Below, one piece after another: positions 22,611 to 33,254 of a stretch of DNA of 64,000 nt. The notes beneath the pieces are model-generated. The model had not been told where the DNA came from. It made no database searches and was given only the letters and a program-made list of their open reading frames with translations. The stretch's first letter is position 1; each line of letters opens with the position of its first letter. The position numbers and the translations under genes are program-made. The DNA comes from Rhododendron vialii (lineage: Eukaryota; Streptophyta; Magnoliopsida; Ericales; Ericaceae), in NCBI RefSeq assembly GCF_030253575.1, contig NC_080566.1:27232001-27296000 (forward strand), written 5' to 3'.

Positions 22611-25600
22611 TTCATAAAGAAACGAAAAGAAAAGAACTTCGCTGCAAAAGTATATGCTGCTATATGTGCAATGCGTCACGATTCCTGCTAGTTGATGGCA
22701 CTTGCTCGCTCTCTGGATGGATAAAGCAGTTGAAGTCCTGATGATTGCTTGTCAGTGTTCTTAACTGACTGCATGGCTGCTGTGCACCTTCGCAATCTAC
22801 ATAATATTAACAAAGTAGTTGGGTTTGCGAAGGCTAGACTAAAAGCCTATGCCTGAGACTTTCAAGAGTTCTGACTTCTAAGCATTGTCATCCCAACAAA
22901 AGCTCAAAAACAGATGAGCATTGTCTTTGCAAGCCCCAACAATGTTGCACAAGCTTGAAACTTGAGGGTCTGGACCTTGAGGAGATGGCCATGTTAGCAA
23001 AAATATTAAGATAACGTTCCAAAAACCAAGCGAGGTCATTCTCCAAGGGTGATCAAGGTCCTAAGGATAAGGATAAACCTAGGTTTTATGCCCAAAAGCG
23101 AACTGACAAGAATGGGTGAGGTCACAATCTCAGCACATTCAACGCTTTGAATGCAAAGGAATCTGAAACATGGCTCAAAAGTGTCTGAACAAGTTTACAA
23201 ATAATAAATTAATGACAGTCAGTCACCACTTGGGATGACAGAATGACTGATACGCGTGAATAAGAAAAAGAGGAGAACGAGAAAGATGGAAATTTCTGTC
23301 TTTTTGCATCTAAAGTGTCAGAGGTGTGAGACAATTGGTGAGGATCCTCTCAATGGTGTCACGATTGAAGTGGAGGAAAGGAAGGGAGCCCATTATGGGT
23401 ATAACCTATGAAATAAGGAGCAGTTTTTCCGTCACTGACTTTTTTCTCAATCACTAACATACTTTCTTCTTCAATTTCGGTTACATTTCAATTCTACCGA
23501 CGGATTAACATCCTGTTAAAATGTGAAACCAATGTAAAATTGCTCTTAACATGGTCAATCACGATTTCGTAGTTTGGCATACATAAATTAGCTCATGTTA
23601 AGCTTTTGTAGATGAATAAAACTTGGCTATTCACCTTGAAGTATAATACCTGATCACTTTCATCCAGAAATGTTGTGAGCTCATCCAGTAAAAGTACTTT
23701 GCACGCTTCTACCAAAGCACCGGCAATGGCCACCCGTTGTTTTTGACCACCGCTCAGAGTTTGAACAGGTCTCTGAGAAGTGCACAGAAAGATGAATATC
23801 AATGGAATTGGAACAGCTTTTAAGATATTCTTCAAATATTGTTAACAACATACTTGCAAGTTCTCCAACATGCCCACAACATCCAAAGCTGTTGCTACTC
23901 TGGACTTAATTTCATCTTGAGTTAGGTTGAATTTACCGAGGCCAAATGCCACATCAGCTTCTACTGTGGGCATCACCACCTGCAAAGTAGAATAGGTTCT
24001 ACCTTTGTAACTGATGCGCAAAATGTTTCCCAAATTTAAACAACAAACTCAAAAGTCACTGAAAAACTAATTTACACCTGACAACGAGTGTGTCCTGTTT
24101 TAGGACTGATGCAAGAATAGAAAATCTAATTATAAGCTTGCAAATGAGGATTATGAAGAAATATATGGTCACTGTTTTTCGTCATATGGAATCCCACTGT
24201 ATCTTTCTGTTGATCTGGAAAACCCTATATAACTGTCAGAAGATTTTTATTCTAACAAAGAGGTATACAAACGAAATTTACATAAAACCAGACTATTCAC
24301 TTATTCCGTATACACAGCCTGATTATAATCTCATAGAGTACCATGATGGAAATATAAAAGTGGCTTTAAATCCTTTGGACACAGAGAGAACCAGACGGTT
24401 CTTATGATGCATGAAAAGCGCCTAGTTCCAACTACAATATAACCAACCTTGCTTTATGCGGAAGGGAGCTTATGATCATATTTCATAGCTGTAAGATTCT
24501 AATCAAAATGTAAAAGGACATCTCATTCCATTTTCTTCGCGAGAATTCGGATCCATGAAGCTCACCCAAGTAATTAGGAAAAAACTCCTGTTGAGTTCAG
24601 TATCCGCAGAACAAGCATATTATGCTGCATTGAATATGTATTTATCAACTAAATTTCTCTTAGCCAAAGCTCTCATCATTCTCGTACTTAACTGCTGGAA
24701 TGAATTCCAACAAACTGAATCGTGTACAATACACGCTGTGATATTTCTTCCTGATCTATCAAACCCTACAAGACGGACTTACAGTCATAACTTCGAGATC
24801 TCTCTGGCTTGATCCTGACTAATAACTAACAATAAAGCACAAGTACTCTGAACAATACATCTGATTGAGTGAACACAAACGGTCACAAACAGCACAAATG
24901 GATAATACTCGAGTTCACCTTACAATCTTGAATCTTCTACCGTATTCCCCCAATACCTGATCCTGAATAGAGCGTGGGCTAAAAAACGTGAACTGCATTT
25001 GCTCTCTCTTTTCTTTCAAGTGATTGTAGAGAGAGCAGCGATGGCGCATATTTAAAGACCACTGTAAGGACCATTAGAAGTAGATAAGAATTGGACACCT
25101 CACGAGATTAGAAAATTTAATTCAACCTGAGTTATAATTCTTGACACATAAGTCAAAATTTATGCCACTAGACATTTATAATTGCCCTTCCATCCTAATT
25201 TGTCTCCCCAAATTAAGATTACGAATACCCATCTCATAAATACATTATTGACAATTATATACAATCAACATCCTTCTATTGTTCTAAGACCTTTCACCAA
25301 TTTGGTACATGGGATACAAAATCTACTTGTTGGGTCTGACGTAATCAAAACTTCTAAGCTTTCTTAAGGTGTATCAGCAGTCCTATTCCAGAACATAGAT
25401 TATTATTATCATATACACATAATGTGATCACCCCATTCATCGAGCTTGAGCCATAAAACGATCTTACACTTTCACGAATCAAATTGACCAGAGCTAAATG
25501 CATGCATCAAGTAACGAATTTCAGATTTAGAGCATAAGCACTCATTATATTATGGGGTAAAAAGCATCTCATGTGGTCAGCAGATAAACAACTACTCCTA

Positions 25601-26563
25601 ACCAATCCTTTTGAATTCGCACAGAGTGCAATAGCTTAATGAGTTAAACACTATAACGTTTTCCATAGTCAAGACAGAACTACTAAAAAAGTGTGCTAGA
25701 TGGCTAGTCCTACCGATCGTGTGTCCAATACTATCTATATACTCTACATAAATTAGTGACCTACTCTTTGAGTGTTAGCCTAACTCTACTTACCAAATCA
25801 TCTACTATGAGAACAAAAGATACACATGCATAATATAAAAAATGAATAATATAACACAGCATTGCCTATGATAATTCTCAGTAAAACTAAAATAACTGCT
25901 TTGATTAATAACTAATCAAAATAAAAAATTAAGTTCATTACACAATACTAGTATATTTCTCTAACTAAACAAAGTTGGAGATCTTGACAAGAGCACATAT
26001 CAGATTCTCGTATCACACACACACACACACACAATTTGAGACCATAAATTCGGAAAATAATATCATTGCAACAATGAAACACAACCGAAGATGACCTGAT
26101 GATCCGGGTTTTGGAAAACAAAGCTCTTGGGTTTCTTCACATAAACAAATCCACCAGTCGGTTTCAGTAGACCAGCCAAGATCTGCATTACAATTTTAAA
26201 GAAGGATCATATTTATGCAGCCAAATAAATTGATTGAGCAAATTGAACCAGAAATATATGCAAAAATAGTAATAATACTCCTACATAAGAACGAAGTATG
26301 CGGAAAGGAACGAAGATGATGTACTTTCAAAAGGGTAGATTTTCCACAACCATTAGGCCCAAGAAGCATCCAAAACTGTCCCGAAGGAATGCGCAACGAA
26401 CAGTCCCTAAGAATGGGCACATGTCTCCCCTGTACCGTGGGGATTGAGTAACTCAAATTGCGACCTTCAATTGAAAATTTCTCAGTAAAAGCAGTATTCC
26501 TGCACATGTAGAACAACACATAGCTAAAGAAAACATCGAAGTAAAATAGGAAATCCGAAGAAT

Positions 26564-26604
<41 letters not shown>

Positions 26605-26680
26605 ACCTTGTGGGTGCAGTGGAGTGGAGGGGAGGGAGGGGATGATGTGTTGAGGTTGGGATAAGAGCAGAGTGATTCAT
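22323..26680 (-). CDS. ABCI10: ABC transporter I family member 10, chloroplast ATPase
   Basis: Six exons: 26607-26680, 26325-26499, 26096-26182, 23854-23979, 23650-23772, 22323-22532; all introns are GT-AG and phases join to 795 nt, 264 residues. Walker A GPNGCGKST (residues 72-80), Q-loop in VFQNPDHQ (about Q107), signature LSGGQ (160-164), Walker B KVLLLDE ending at E185, and the H-loop in WVTHR (H219) are all present. The sequence matches the plant ABCI10 group, soluble nucleotide-binding subunits related to bacterial ECF/cobalt-type transporters; the serine/threonine- and proline-rich start (about residues 1-25) fits a transit peptide. Family members are chloroplast proteins needed for development. 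Introns 3 and 5 are large (2.1 and 1.1 kb). Intron 1 starts with a long CT run just after the donor site. Looks intact; the E-L-T-T instead of E-P-T-T after Walker B seems usual for this subgroup. Confidence 0.93.
22570..22611. repeat. A-run and AAT microsatellite
   Basis: Poly-A followed by about eleven aat units, in intron 5 of ABCI10. Confidence 0.9.
26570..26600. repeat. GA microsatellite in ABCI10 intron 1
   Basis: GA run on the plus strand, hence CT on the transcribed strand, immediately inside intron 1. Confidence 0.9.
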
Positions 26681-27893
26681 CTGGGCATTCGCCTTTTTTT
26701 TTTCTTCTACGGTTCTACCCCTTTTGTTTCTTTTCTTTTGAAATTGATTCTAACGAATTTCATAACAAGGGGCAAGTATTATTTATGATGATTCTTTGGG
26801 TACCTATTTTGGGGGACTATTTATTTATTTAACTAGGGACATTATCAACTTTCACCAACTCCATTCGCCCTTAGTTACTGCTGGCAATTGACCCCGTCCC
26901 GTCCCGTCCCGCTCCACCTCACCTCTGTTCCGCTCCGCTCCACCTAATTGAGACGGACGGTTCTGATCAAATTTTCGTTTACTAAGGCGATTTTGGAAAA
27001 AAATACAAAAACACGATCCAAATTAGGTGTAATTCGAATTGTTATTATACTAGTGTTAACTCGTGCCTACGACACTACGTATCCCGGTTGAAAGGGGATG
27101 ACAGTTGTGTGATTTAGGTGAAAGTCATGGGCACTTAACCGGGAAGTGGGAGGATACACTACAGCCTTTGGATCAAATGAATCTAAGCCGTTCCAACAAT
27201 TTATCCCCACACCCTTCTGTTTTATAATAGAGATAGACCCGTTACCCTTTCCCAAGTATTTTTATATATACAATTATATTTCTGCCATAATATACTATTT
27301 ATCATTATACTTGAAATTTTATATTTTTACCCTAATATTATTAATTTTAGACCAAAAAATTATATTTTCACCGTCCTACCAAAATAGTACAATATAGGAG
27401 TGTATAATTATTTCCTTCCATTTTGTTTTTAAGCTAAATTTTTTTCTCATTTCTTACGGGTGGGAGTGGGCGGAGAGCGGGTAAATCTGTTCACCAACCA
27501 GAGCAGAGACAGTAGCACCCAAGAATTACCGGTTGGGTTAGGGACCGTGTGGTACTTTTCGGGTTGGGTATGGCAAAACTTGTCGCGCCCTACCTCGTTG
27601 CCATACCTATCTACTCCTACCTCAAGTCACGTAATTCACGTGCGTGAGCGGAAGCGGAATTGTGAACGCAAACTTGAAGCCGTCTTTGAAACACATCAGA
27701 ACCTACTAAAATTCACCAGAGCTATAAGTGTGCGAGCGCAAGACATTTCAAATTTAAAGCACGAGCGAATGACGAGAATTGAGGGAGCGAGAATTGTGGC
27801 CATATATTCGAGGTGCAGACTTGATCACCTCCTTATCCGAGATTTCACCATATTAGCGAAATTCCAACCCAGCCCCAAAAAGCATCACCTCTC
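26681..27893. promoter_or_regulatory. Divergent promoter region between ABCI10 and NDHO
   Basis: About 1.2 kb separates the two start codons, which point away from each other. It includes a palindromic G-box CACGTG at 27637-27642, some 250 bp before the NDHO start, and a GTCCC/GCTCC-rich short repeat near 26894-26945. No independent ORF in it is convincing. Confidence 0.5.
27637..27642. promoter_or_regulatory. G-box upstream of NDHO
   Basis: CACGTG palindrome, the core bound by bZIP and bHLH factors (including light-signalling PIF/HY5 types). Regulatory use here is inferred from its position 252 bp upstream of the start codon. Confidence 0.4.
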
Positions 27894-30776
27894 ATGGCTC
27901 TCTCTGCAACTTTCTCACAAACCTTCTTCCCCAACTTACCGTATTCATCACCATTCTCGCACACCTACAGAACAACAAAACCACCTCTTCGTTTACACCT
28001 ATTCAGAGCTGTAATGCAATCCGCAGAAGCAGCCGATAATGAAAAGCCTGCTGCTGCACAGAAGAAAACTGAAGAGGAACCCCCGAAAGCCCAACCTCCT
28101 CCTCCTCAACCCACCGTTATTCGGCGGAGACCAGTTTACTCCAGTTCAGTTCCATAAGAACAATGTCCTTTTTTGTGCAATGGGTTGAATTTGTTGATTT
28201 TAGAATGAAAATGAAATCTGTTCAATGATTATTTATTTTTGTGGGTAATGTTTGTGCAGTGAAGAAAGGCCAGATTGTGAGAGTAGACAAGGAGAAGTAT
28301 CTCAATAGCATCAATGTGAGTCTTAGAGTGATGTTTGTTTCTCTCACAAATTCCTGTCTCTTTTAATGTTCAGTCAATTTTCTTTTCTATTTCCGTGAAG
28401 TCTCCATGGCATAAGTCTGACCAACGAGGGTTGGTTCAGCAGCGGAAACTCGGACTTGGTTGGACAAGGCTTCCAATCCCTTAGCCACTTATTCGAGCTA
28501 AGCATATTCCTAACACGACCCACACGTGCTGAGACTTTAGTTTCGGCCCCGATGTAGGTGCGGTGGAATTAGTGGTATGATGTGATGGGGAAATACTCCC
28601 TGGCGGTGACGTTTACCATACTGCTGCTTTCATTTTTTGTACCAGCAAAGAATAGGATAAGTCTGAGTCCAACTTTGATCTTTCTTAAATTTATTAACGT
28701 TTCTATTTCTCTGGAGGCTGAATAGCATCAAGGTAAATTTCTTTGCTTTTTTCTAGTTCCATGAATGTCCAATTAGCATCAACAAACTACCCAAAACCGA
28801 AGTAAGCTTAGTGTCCCATATTTGAACAGCTTTTAAAGCCTTTTAATTCTCGGAGCTGTGTATGATATTAGAAGAAAACAATACTAGGAACACAACACCA
28901 AACACAACCTTTCACGTACATGTATGTGAGAGGTTGTGTTTGGATTGTTGTGTATGTAGCAATTTGATGAGAAAACAAAAATGCTAGGAACACAACACCA
29001 AACACAGCTACTCAAGTTTGGCTTAATTGAAGCTCGCTTGAGAGTTTCTTGAATAATAACCAAGCCAAACTTACACATTTTAAAGCAAATTAAGCAAGGG
29101 TGGACAGAGGGGACACCCTTGCTTAACCCTGATCTAATTTTAGTGTATGCCAAAGAAATCATTAACTTGGCCTCTTCAATAAGTGAAAATTTTACCTTTA
29201 GCTCGTGCATAATCTCTTGTTTTTTCTCTTTGCCTTCAAAGTTTCTTTCTGGCATACCTTAGACATCAGTAATACAGAGAAATGCTGCGACTAAACACGT
29301 GTTTTCTTCGCATATCAGTACTTATCAGTTGGACATCCAACTTATTACAAAGGCCTGGACTACATTTATGAAGACCGTGGGGAGGTAGTTTTCTTACCTA
29401 GAACTTCAGGTGATGCTGTTCAATTACACATTGTTAAGTATCATAGTTTCTGACAGTTCTTGCATCACACGGGTATTAGGTATTGGATCTCCGCAACTTT
29501 GAGACAGGAGAATATGCACTTGTAAGTTCCCTTGTCCTCACTATCCCCATATATGTTGCATTGCAAATGTTAAAGCATCCAACTCAAAACCAACTGGCAA
29601 TTATCCCCTTATGTGTTGCATTGCAAACGTTAAAGCATCCAACTCAAAACCAACTAGCAATAAGGGGAGAGGCCGCCCAGGCTCAAATACTAGTTTTTGA
29701 GGTGATAATTAACCGATGTAGGACAAATTCCAATAGCAAACAACATTTATAGCTTGCCTAACTCTAGTAATAGAGTTGTTGGGCTTTCGTCTGCTCTTAT
29801 AGTCTTTCAAGATATGTCACTGGGCTGAAGCTAGATCCAGTCTTCTAATCCAACTAACAATCTATCTAGGTGTTAGTGGCTAGCTGGTGGTAAGCTCGGT
29901 AAAATTAGCGGACTTTGTATTTTAGTCAGCAGAAATTCTATGTACCAAAACATAACAGTAAAAGTGTATATGGTGAATATTTTTGCGTCCTAGTACACTG
30001 ATATCAGCCTCTCCATAAGCAAACAAACACAAAAAAGAAGGAAAGAACGAGAGGTCGGGATAAGGCTGTCTACCTATTACCTCTCTCGAACAGTAAGCAG
30101 GACCTGGGCAGGAAATTTAAGTTTGGGCAGCCTATAGTTTGCATAAGAATTGCACTCAAATGGATTCATACCTCTTTGTCTCTTAGCGATTTGGTGAAGT
30201 TTGAAACCGCAAACCACTTCAGGATGTTCCCTTATTATCTCATGTGTAAAAAACTGGGTTTCTTGCCCTGTGATTCTCAACTATCAACTTCAATACCAAG
30301 ACAAAGCCATTCATGTCCAAATGTAATGGCACAAAAACATGTGCTTCAGTTCTATACATCTCATCAATACATATTGAGATCACGATGTTGTACTGCTCAC
30401 AGATTGCATGGGTTGGGATTCCTACTGCACCAGCTTGGCTTCCAACAGATATGCTTATCAAGGTATGCTTAACGTTTTCAGTATGTTTTTTGTGGACTTT
30501 GAATTTGTAATGGGGTTTTACAAAGGTGATGTGGAATGAAAAGAACAGGAGACAGAAAACATATTCTCATAAAAAACTGCAGGTGTTTGCATACTTTTTC
30601 CCGTTCATTTTCTTTTCCTTGTTCAAATTCATGATTAAAACGCATCTTAGATGTTCATCGATATTCTTGTGCAAGTTTAGAACGATAATTTTGTCTCTAT
30701 AACTCAGAGAAATAATGGTTGGTACATTTCTCTTCCTTACTTGCAGTCTGACAGGCTCAACTACGAGAGAATATAA
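27894..30776 (+). CDS. NDHO: NAD(P)H-quinone oxidoreductase subunit O, chloroplastic
   Basis: Six exons: 27894-28143, 28260-28315, 29319-29384, 29480-29521, 30403-30462, 30747-30776; total 504 nt, 167 residues. The first donor (A followed by GTTCAG) is chosen because only it restores the conserved VYSMKKGQIVRV. Residues 1-40 are rich in serine, threonine and proline and look like a chloroplast transit peptide; a charged proline-rich linker follows. The mature core holds KEKYLNSINYLSVGHPTYYK, GLDYIYEDRGEVLDLR and WVGIPTAPAWLPTDMLIK, ending LNYERI, all diagnostic of NdhO. The protein is a nuclear-encoded subunit of subcomplex A of the thylakoid NDH complex, which mediates cyclic electron flow and chlororespiration. 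Looks intact. Intron 2 contains a small hairpin repeat and intron 4 a 60-bp tandem duplication. Confidence 0.95.
28890..29005. repeat. Small hairpin MITE-like repeat in NDHO intron 2
   Basis: An inverted repeat of about 37-bp arms around the centre cacgtacatgtatgtg (28914-28930): ctaggaacacaacaccaaac on the left, tttggattgttgtgtatgtag on the right. A second partial copy of the left arm lies directly downstream at about 28981-29008. Confidence 0.65.
29545..29662. repeat. Tandem duplication of about 60 bp in NDHO intron 4
   Basis: Two adjacent copies of a unit containing gttgcattgcaaa-gttaaagcatccaactc and aaaaccaact-gcaat. Only a few mismatches separate them. Confidence 0.85.
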
Positions 30777-31554
30777 CCAGCTTCGACAAGCTAAAGTCAC
30801 CTGACGATAAAGTCCACATCTTGCGATTTTTTTCTCTCACCAGAGGTCTTCTGTTGTATCCCAAGTTCATGTAACATAAGTCTTCTATTGCATGGAGCAT
30901 TGCTGCAAATAATATATCTTCTTTTCAATCTTCTACAGCTGCTTCTAACAGGCCTATGAATTAGAGGGAGAAAACCTGTGTATAAAATGTTGAAAAGGCT
31001 AGCTTATATATATACCGAGTAAACTGTGATGGTTGTTTGTACTGGATTTCACGCTAGCTCACGGTTTGGGTTCTTTCGCGTATATTATGGAGGAATGAAC
31101 TTCAGAGAAATTGTACATAAGTTGATGTCCGCGATCTATTTATAATTCTATTTTCCATATTCGTGCGACATAACCACGACTTTGTCTTCCCAAAAATGAT
31201 CATATAATCTTGTTACCATCTGGTCCATCTTGCGCCACCATTAATCATAACTCCATGGCAAGGCAGATTACCATTGTGACTATATATTTAATTGTATGAC
31301 CTTTATCAAAATTTCTGATTGCTGCATCCATGACAACAACAGAGGTTCATATAACATACTTACCTAAAGCTGGACCCGGCAAAGGTATGCGACAATTCGC
31401 CTTTCTCCAAAATAAATAAAATAAAAAAAACACCCCGAAACAATAACGGTTGTATGCATCTCTGTATAGGCTGCCTCTTGAAGGATCCCTGACGGCCTAT
31501 TTGGATTATGGCTGACGAGAAAAGATAAAATCATGACCTTCTATGGACACAGAC
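30777..31554. other. Downstream region of NDHO, no gene seen
   Basis: 3' untranslated and intergenic sequence. A TATATATATA run is present near 31004. No coding evidence. Confidence 0.5.
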
Positions 31555-31881
31555 GGGCTGTGCACATACGGTGCATAGATCAGCACGCGGGGCTCACTCC
31601 AGGTCCTGCACAGATAATCCCAGTTGTTCGATAAATTTAAAATAATTTTTTGAAAAGCACCCGCTAAAAATCAGCTCAATACAACACTTGTAGGTACTTG
31701 ATCAATCTTACATTTTTTCATTCAGATTACAGGATCAAACACCTGCACGCATTGTATTGAGCTGATTTTCTACGAGGCCACTTGAAAAATTATTTTAAAA
31801 TTATTGAATGGCTCGGATCATCAATGCGAAATCTGGAAGCGAGCCCTGCGTGCCGGTCGGTGTACCGTATGTGCACAGCCC
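31555..31881. mobile_element. Foldback MITE, 327 bp
   Basis: The element reads as a near-complete palindrome: the left arm from gggctgtgcacatacggt is matched inversely by the right arm ending ccgtatgtgcacagccc. Arms are about 160 bp with a short centre near 31718; identity is roughly three quarters by eye, highest at the termini and around atcagctcaatacaa. No ORF. TSD not resolved. Confidence 0.75.
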
Positions 31882-31986
31882 ATCGGAGCCTTTTCGTAAA
31901 GTCATAAGACTAGATTCACTTTTCAGTTCGTTTCCCCCTCCTTGAAGTATTCCTCCGTAAATCCAGGAGTCAAACTTAGCCTCTTA

Positions 31987-32444
31987 GAGCATCCGCAATG
32001 GGAATAATCAAAATCAATAACCAAAATATGTCATGTCAGAATTTGATTATCTATTTAGTTCATAATCAAACATAACAAACTTTACCTCCACATTGGTTAT
32101 TTTTGCATCCCTATAAAAAAAAAACCCCCACAATACTCAATGTACCTATGTCCAATTGCAAACGAATTTTAATCACACACCCGACCACACCAAATTATTC
32201 GTCTCGATAAGACGATTCTAATGTGAGGTGTTTTTTAGTTTTTTAGTTTTGAGTTTGGTTATTCGGTTTGGTTATTGAGTTTTGGTTATTGGTAAAAATT
32301 ATTAAGTTTGGTTATGAAATGTATAGAATTTGATTATTTGCTAAAAGACTTGTAACTTTGCTTATTACAATGTGAGGTATTTTTTTAGCATTGTTGTTAA
32401 ATTTGTTTATCCATACCCATTTGCTTATTACAATGTAGATGCTC
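31987..32444. mobile_element. Tourist-like MITE (PIF/Harbinger), 458 bp
   Basis: TIRs gagcatccgcaatggg (left) and its diverged inverse acaatgtagatgctc (right). Flanked by the trinucleotide tta on both sides (31984-31986 and 32445-32447), the TSD type of PIF/Harbinger elements. The interior is AT-rich with repeated ttggttattg phrases and no ORF. Confidence 0.75.
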
Positions 32445-32447
32445 TTA

Positions 32448-33254
32448 GTCTTTATCCTTTGCTTCTAGGGGACAACAGAAGTTTCAAAATTGCAAGAGCA
32501 ACCACCAACCAACTGTTTATTCCTCACCAAAAAATTAAAAAACCACCAGCAACAATGAACAAGGCCATGTAAATTGTAACAAGAAATAGAATGCCCCTAA
32601 ACCCAATAGCATTGTCATTCTTGCCACAATCAAGAGATTAGAGTACGTATCATAACCTGAGTTGAGTTGCGCATAAACTGGTCCGAACACCTGAGTTGTT
32701 AAAAAAAAAAAGGATGTCTTTTCTCTCTCTAAAAGTATACAAAGCCCCAGCCATTGGATATATAACATACAAAAAACAAACCACACAATGAAGTTTCCAC
32801 TTTTACAAGGCAATAATTGAACTTCGTGGCCGTCTGCAATTTTTCTTCTATTGAGTATGAATGTGAATTTCCTCTCTTGGTACAGGAAAAAAATGGGGAA
32901 AAAATCATTGCCACAATACCAATTACCTCTGGCAGACCAATGAATAAGAAAAAGATATCAATAAGCTCAGCGGTGTTTGGTTTAGGAGAGTGCTTGCCGA
33001 ATACCTGTTACTCTTCTTTGATCCTCATTTGACGGTTCAACCAAGTGAATAACACTCTCCCCCACGTCATATAATTGCAGAAAACTATTATTGCTATTCT
33101 CTGTTCATGTATCTCAATGAAAGTTGTCACGATCCCTTTTCCTTTCATCGGCATTACATGTGAGGAATATGAAGCCTTGTGATACTTTGGTTAGTGAACG
33201 TAAAATCATTGCATCGAGTTGATGCTCGGAAAAAAATTGCAGGGGGAGGCAAAA
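32448..33254. other. Intergenic between NDHO and the Apollo-like gene
   Basis: No convincing gene; convergent 3' ends on either side. Contains the 3' untranslated region of the Apollo-like gene near its right edge. Confidence 0.5.

Noticed and set aside
27460..28014. 184-codon ORF upstream of and overlapping NDHO exon 1 in another frame
   Set aside because: Overlaps the clear NDHO transit-peptide exon, has no ATG context or domain, and looks like a chance frame through promoter sequence.
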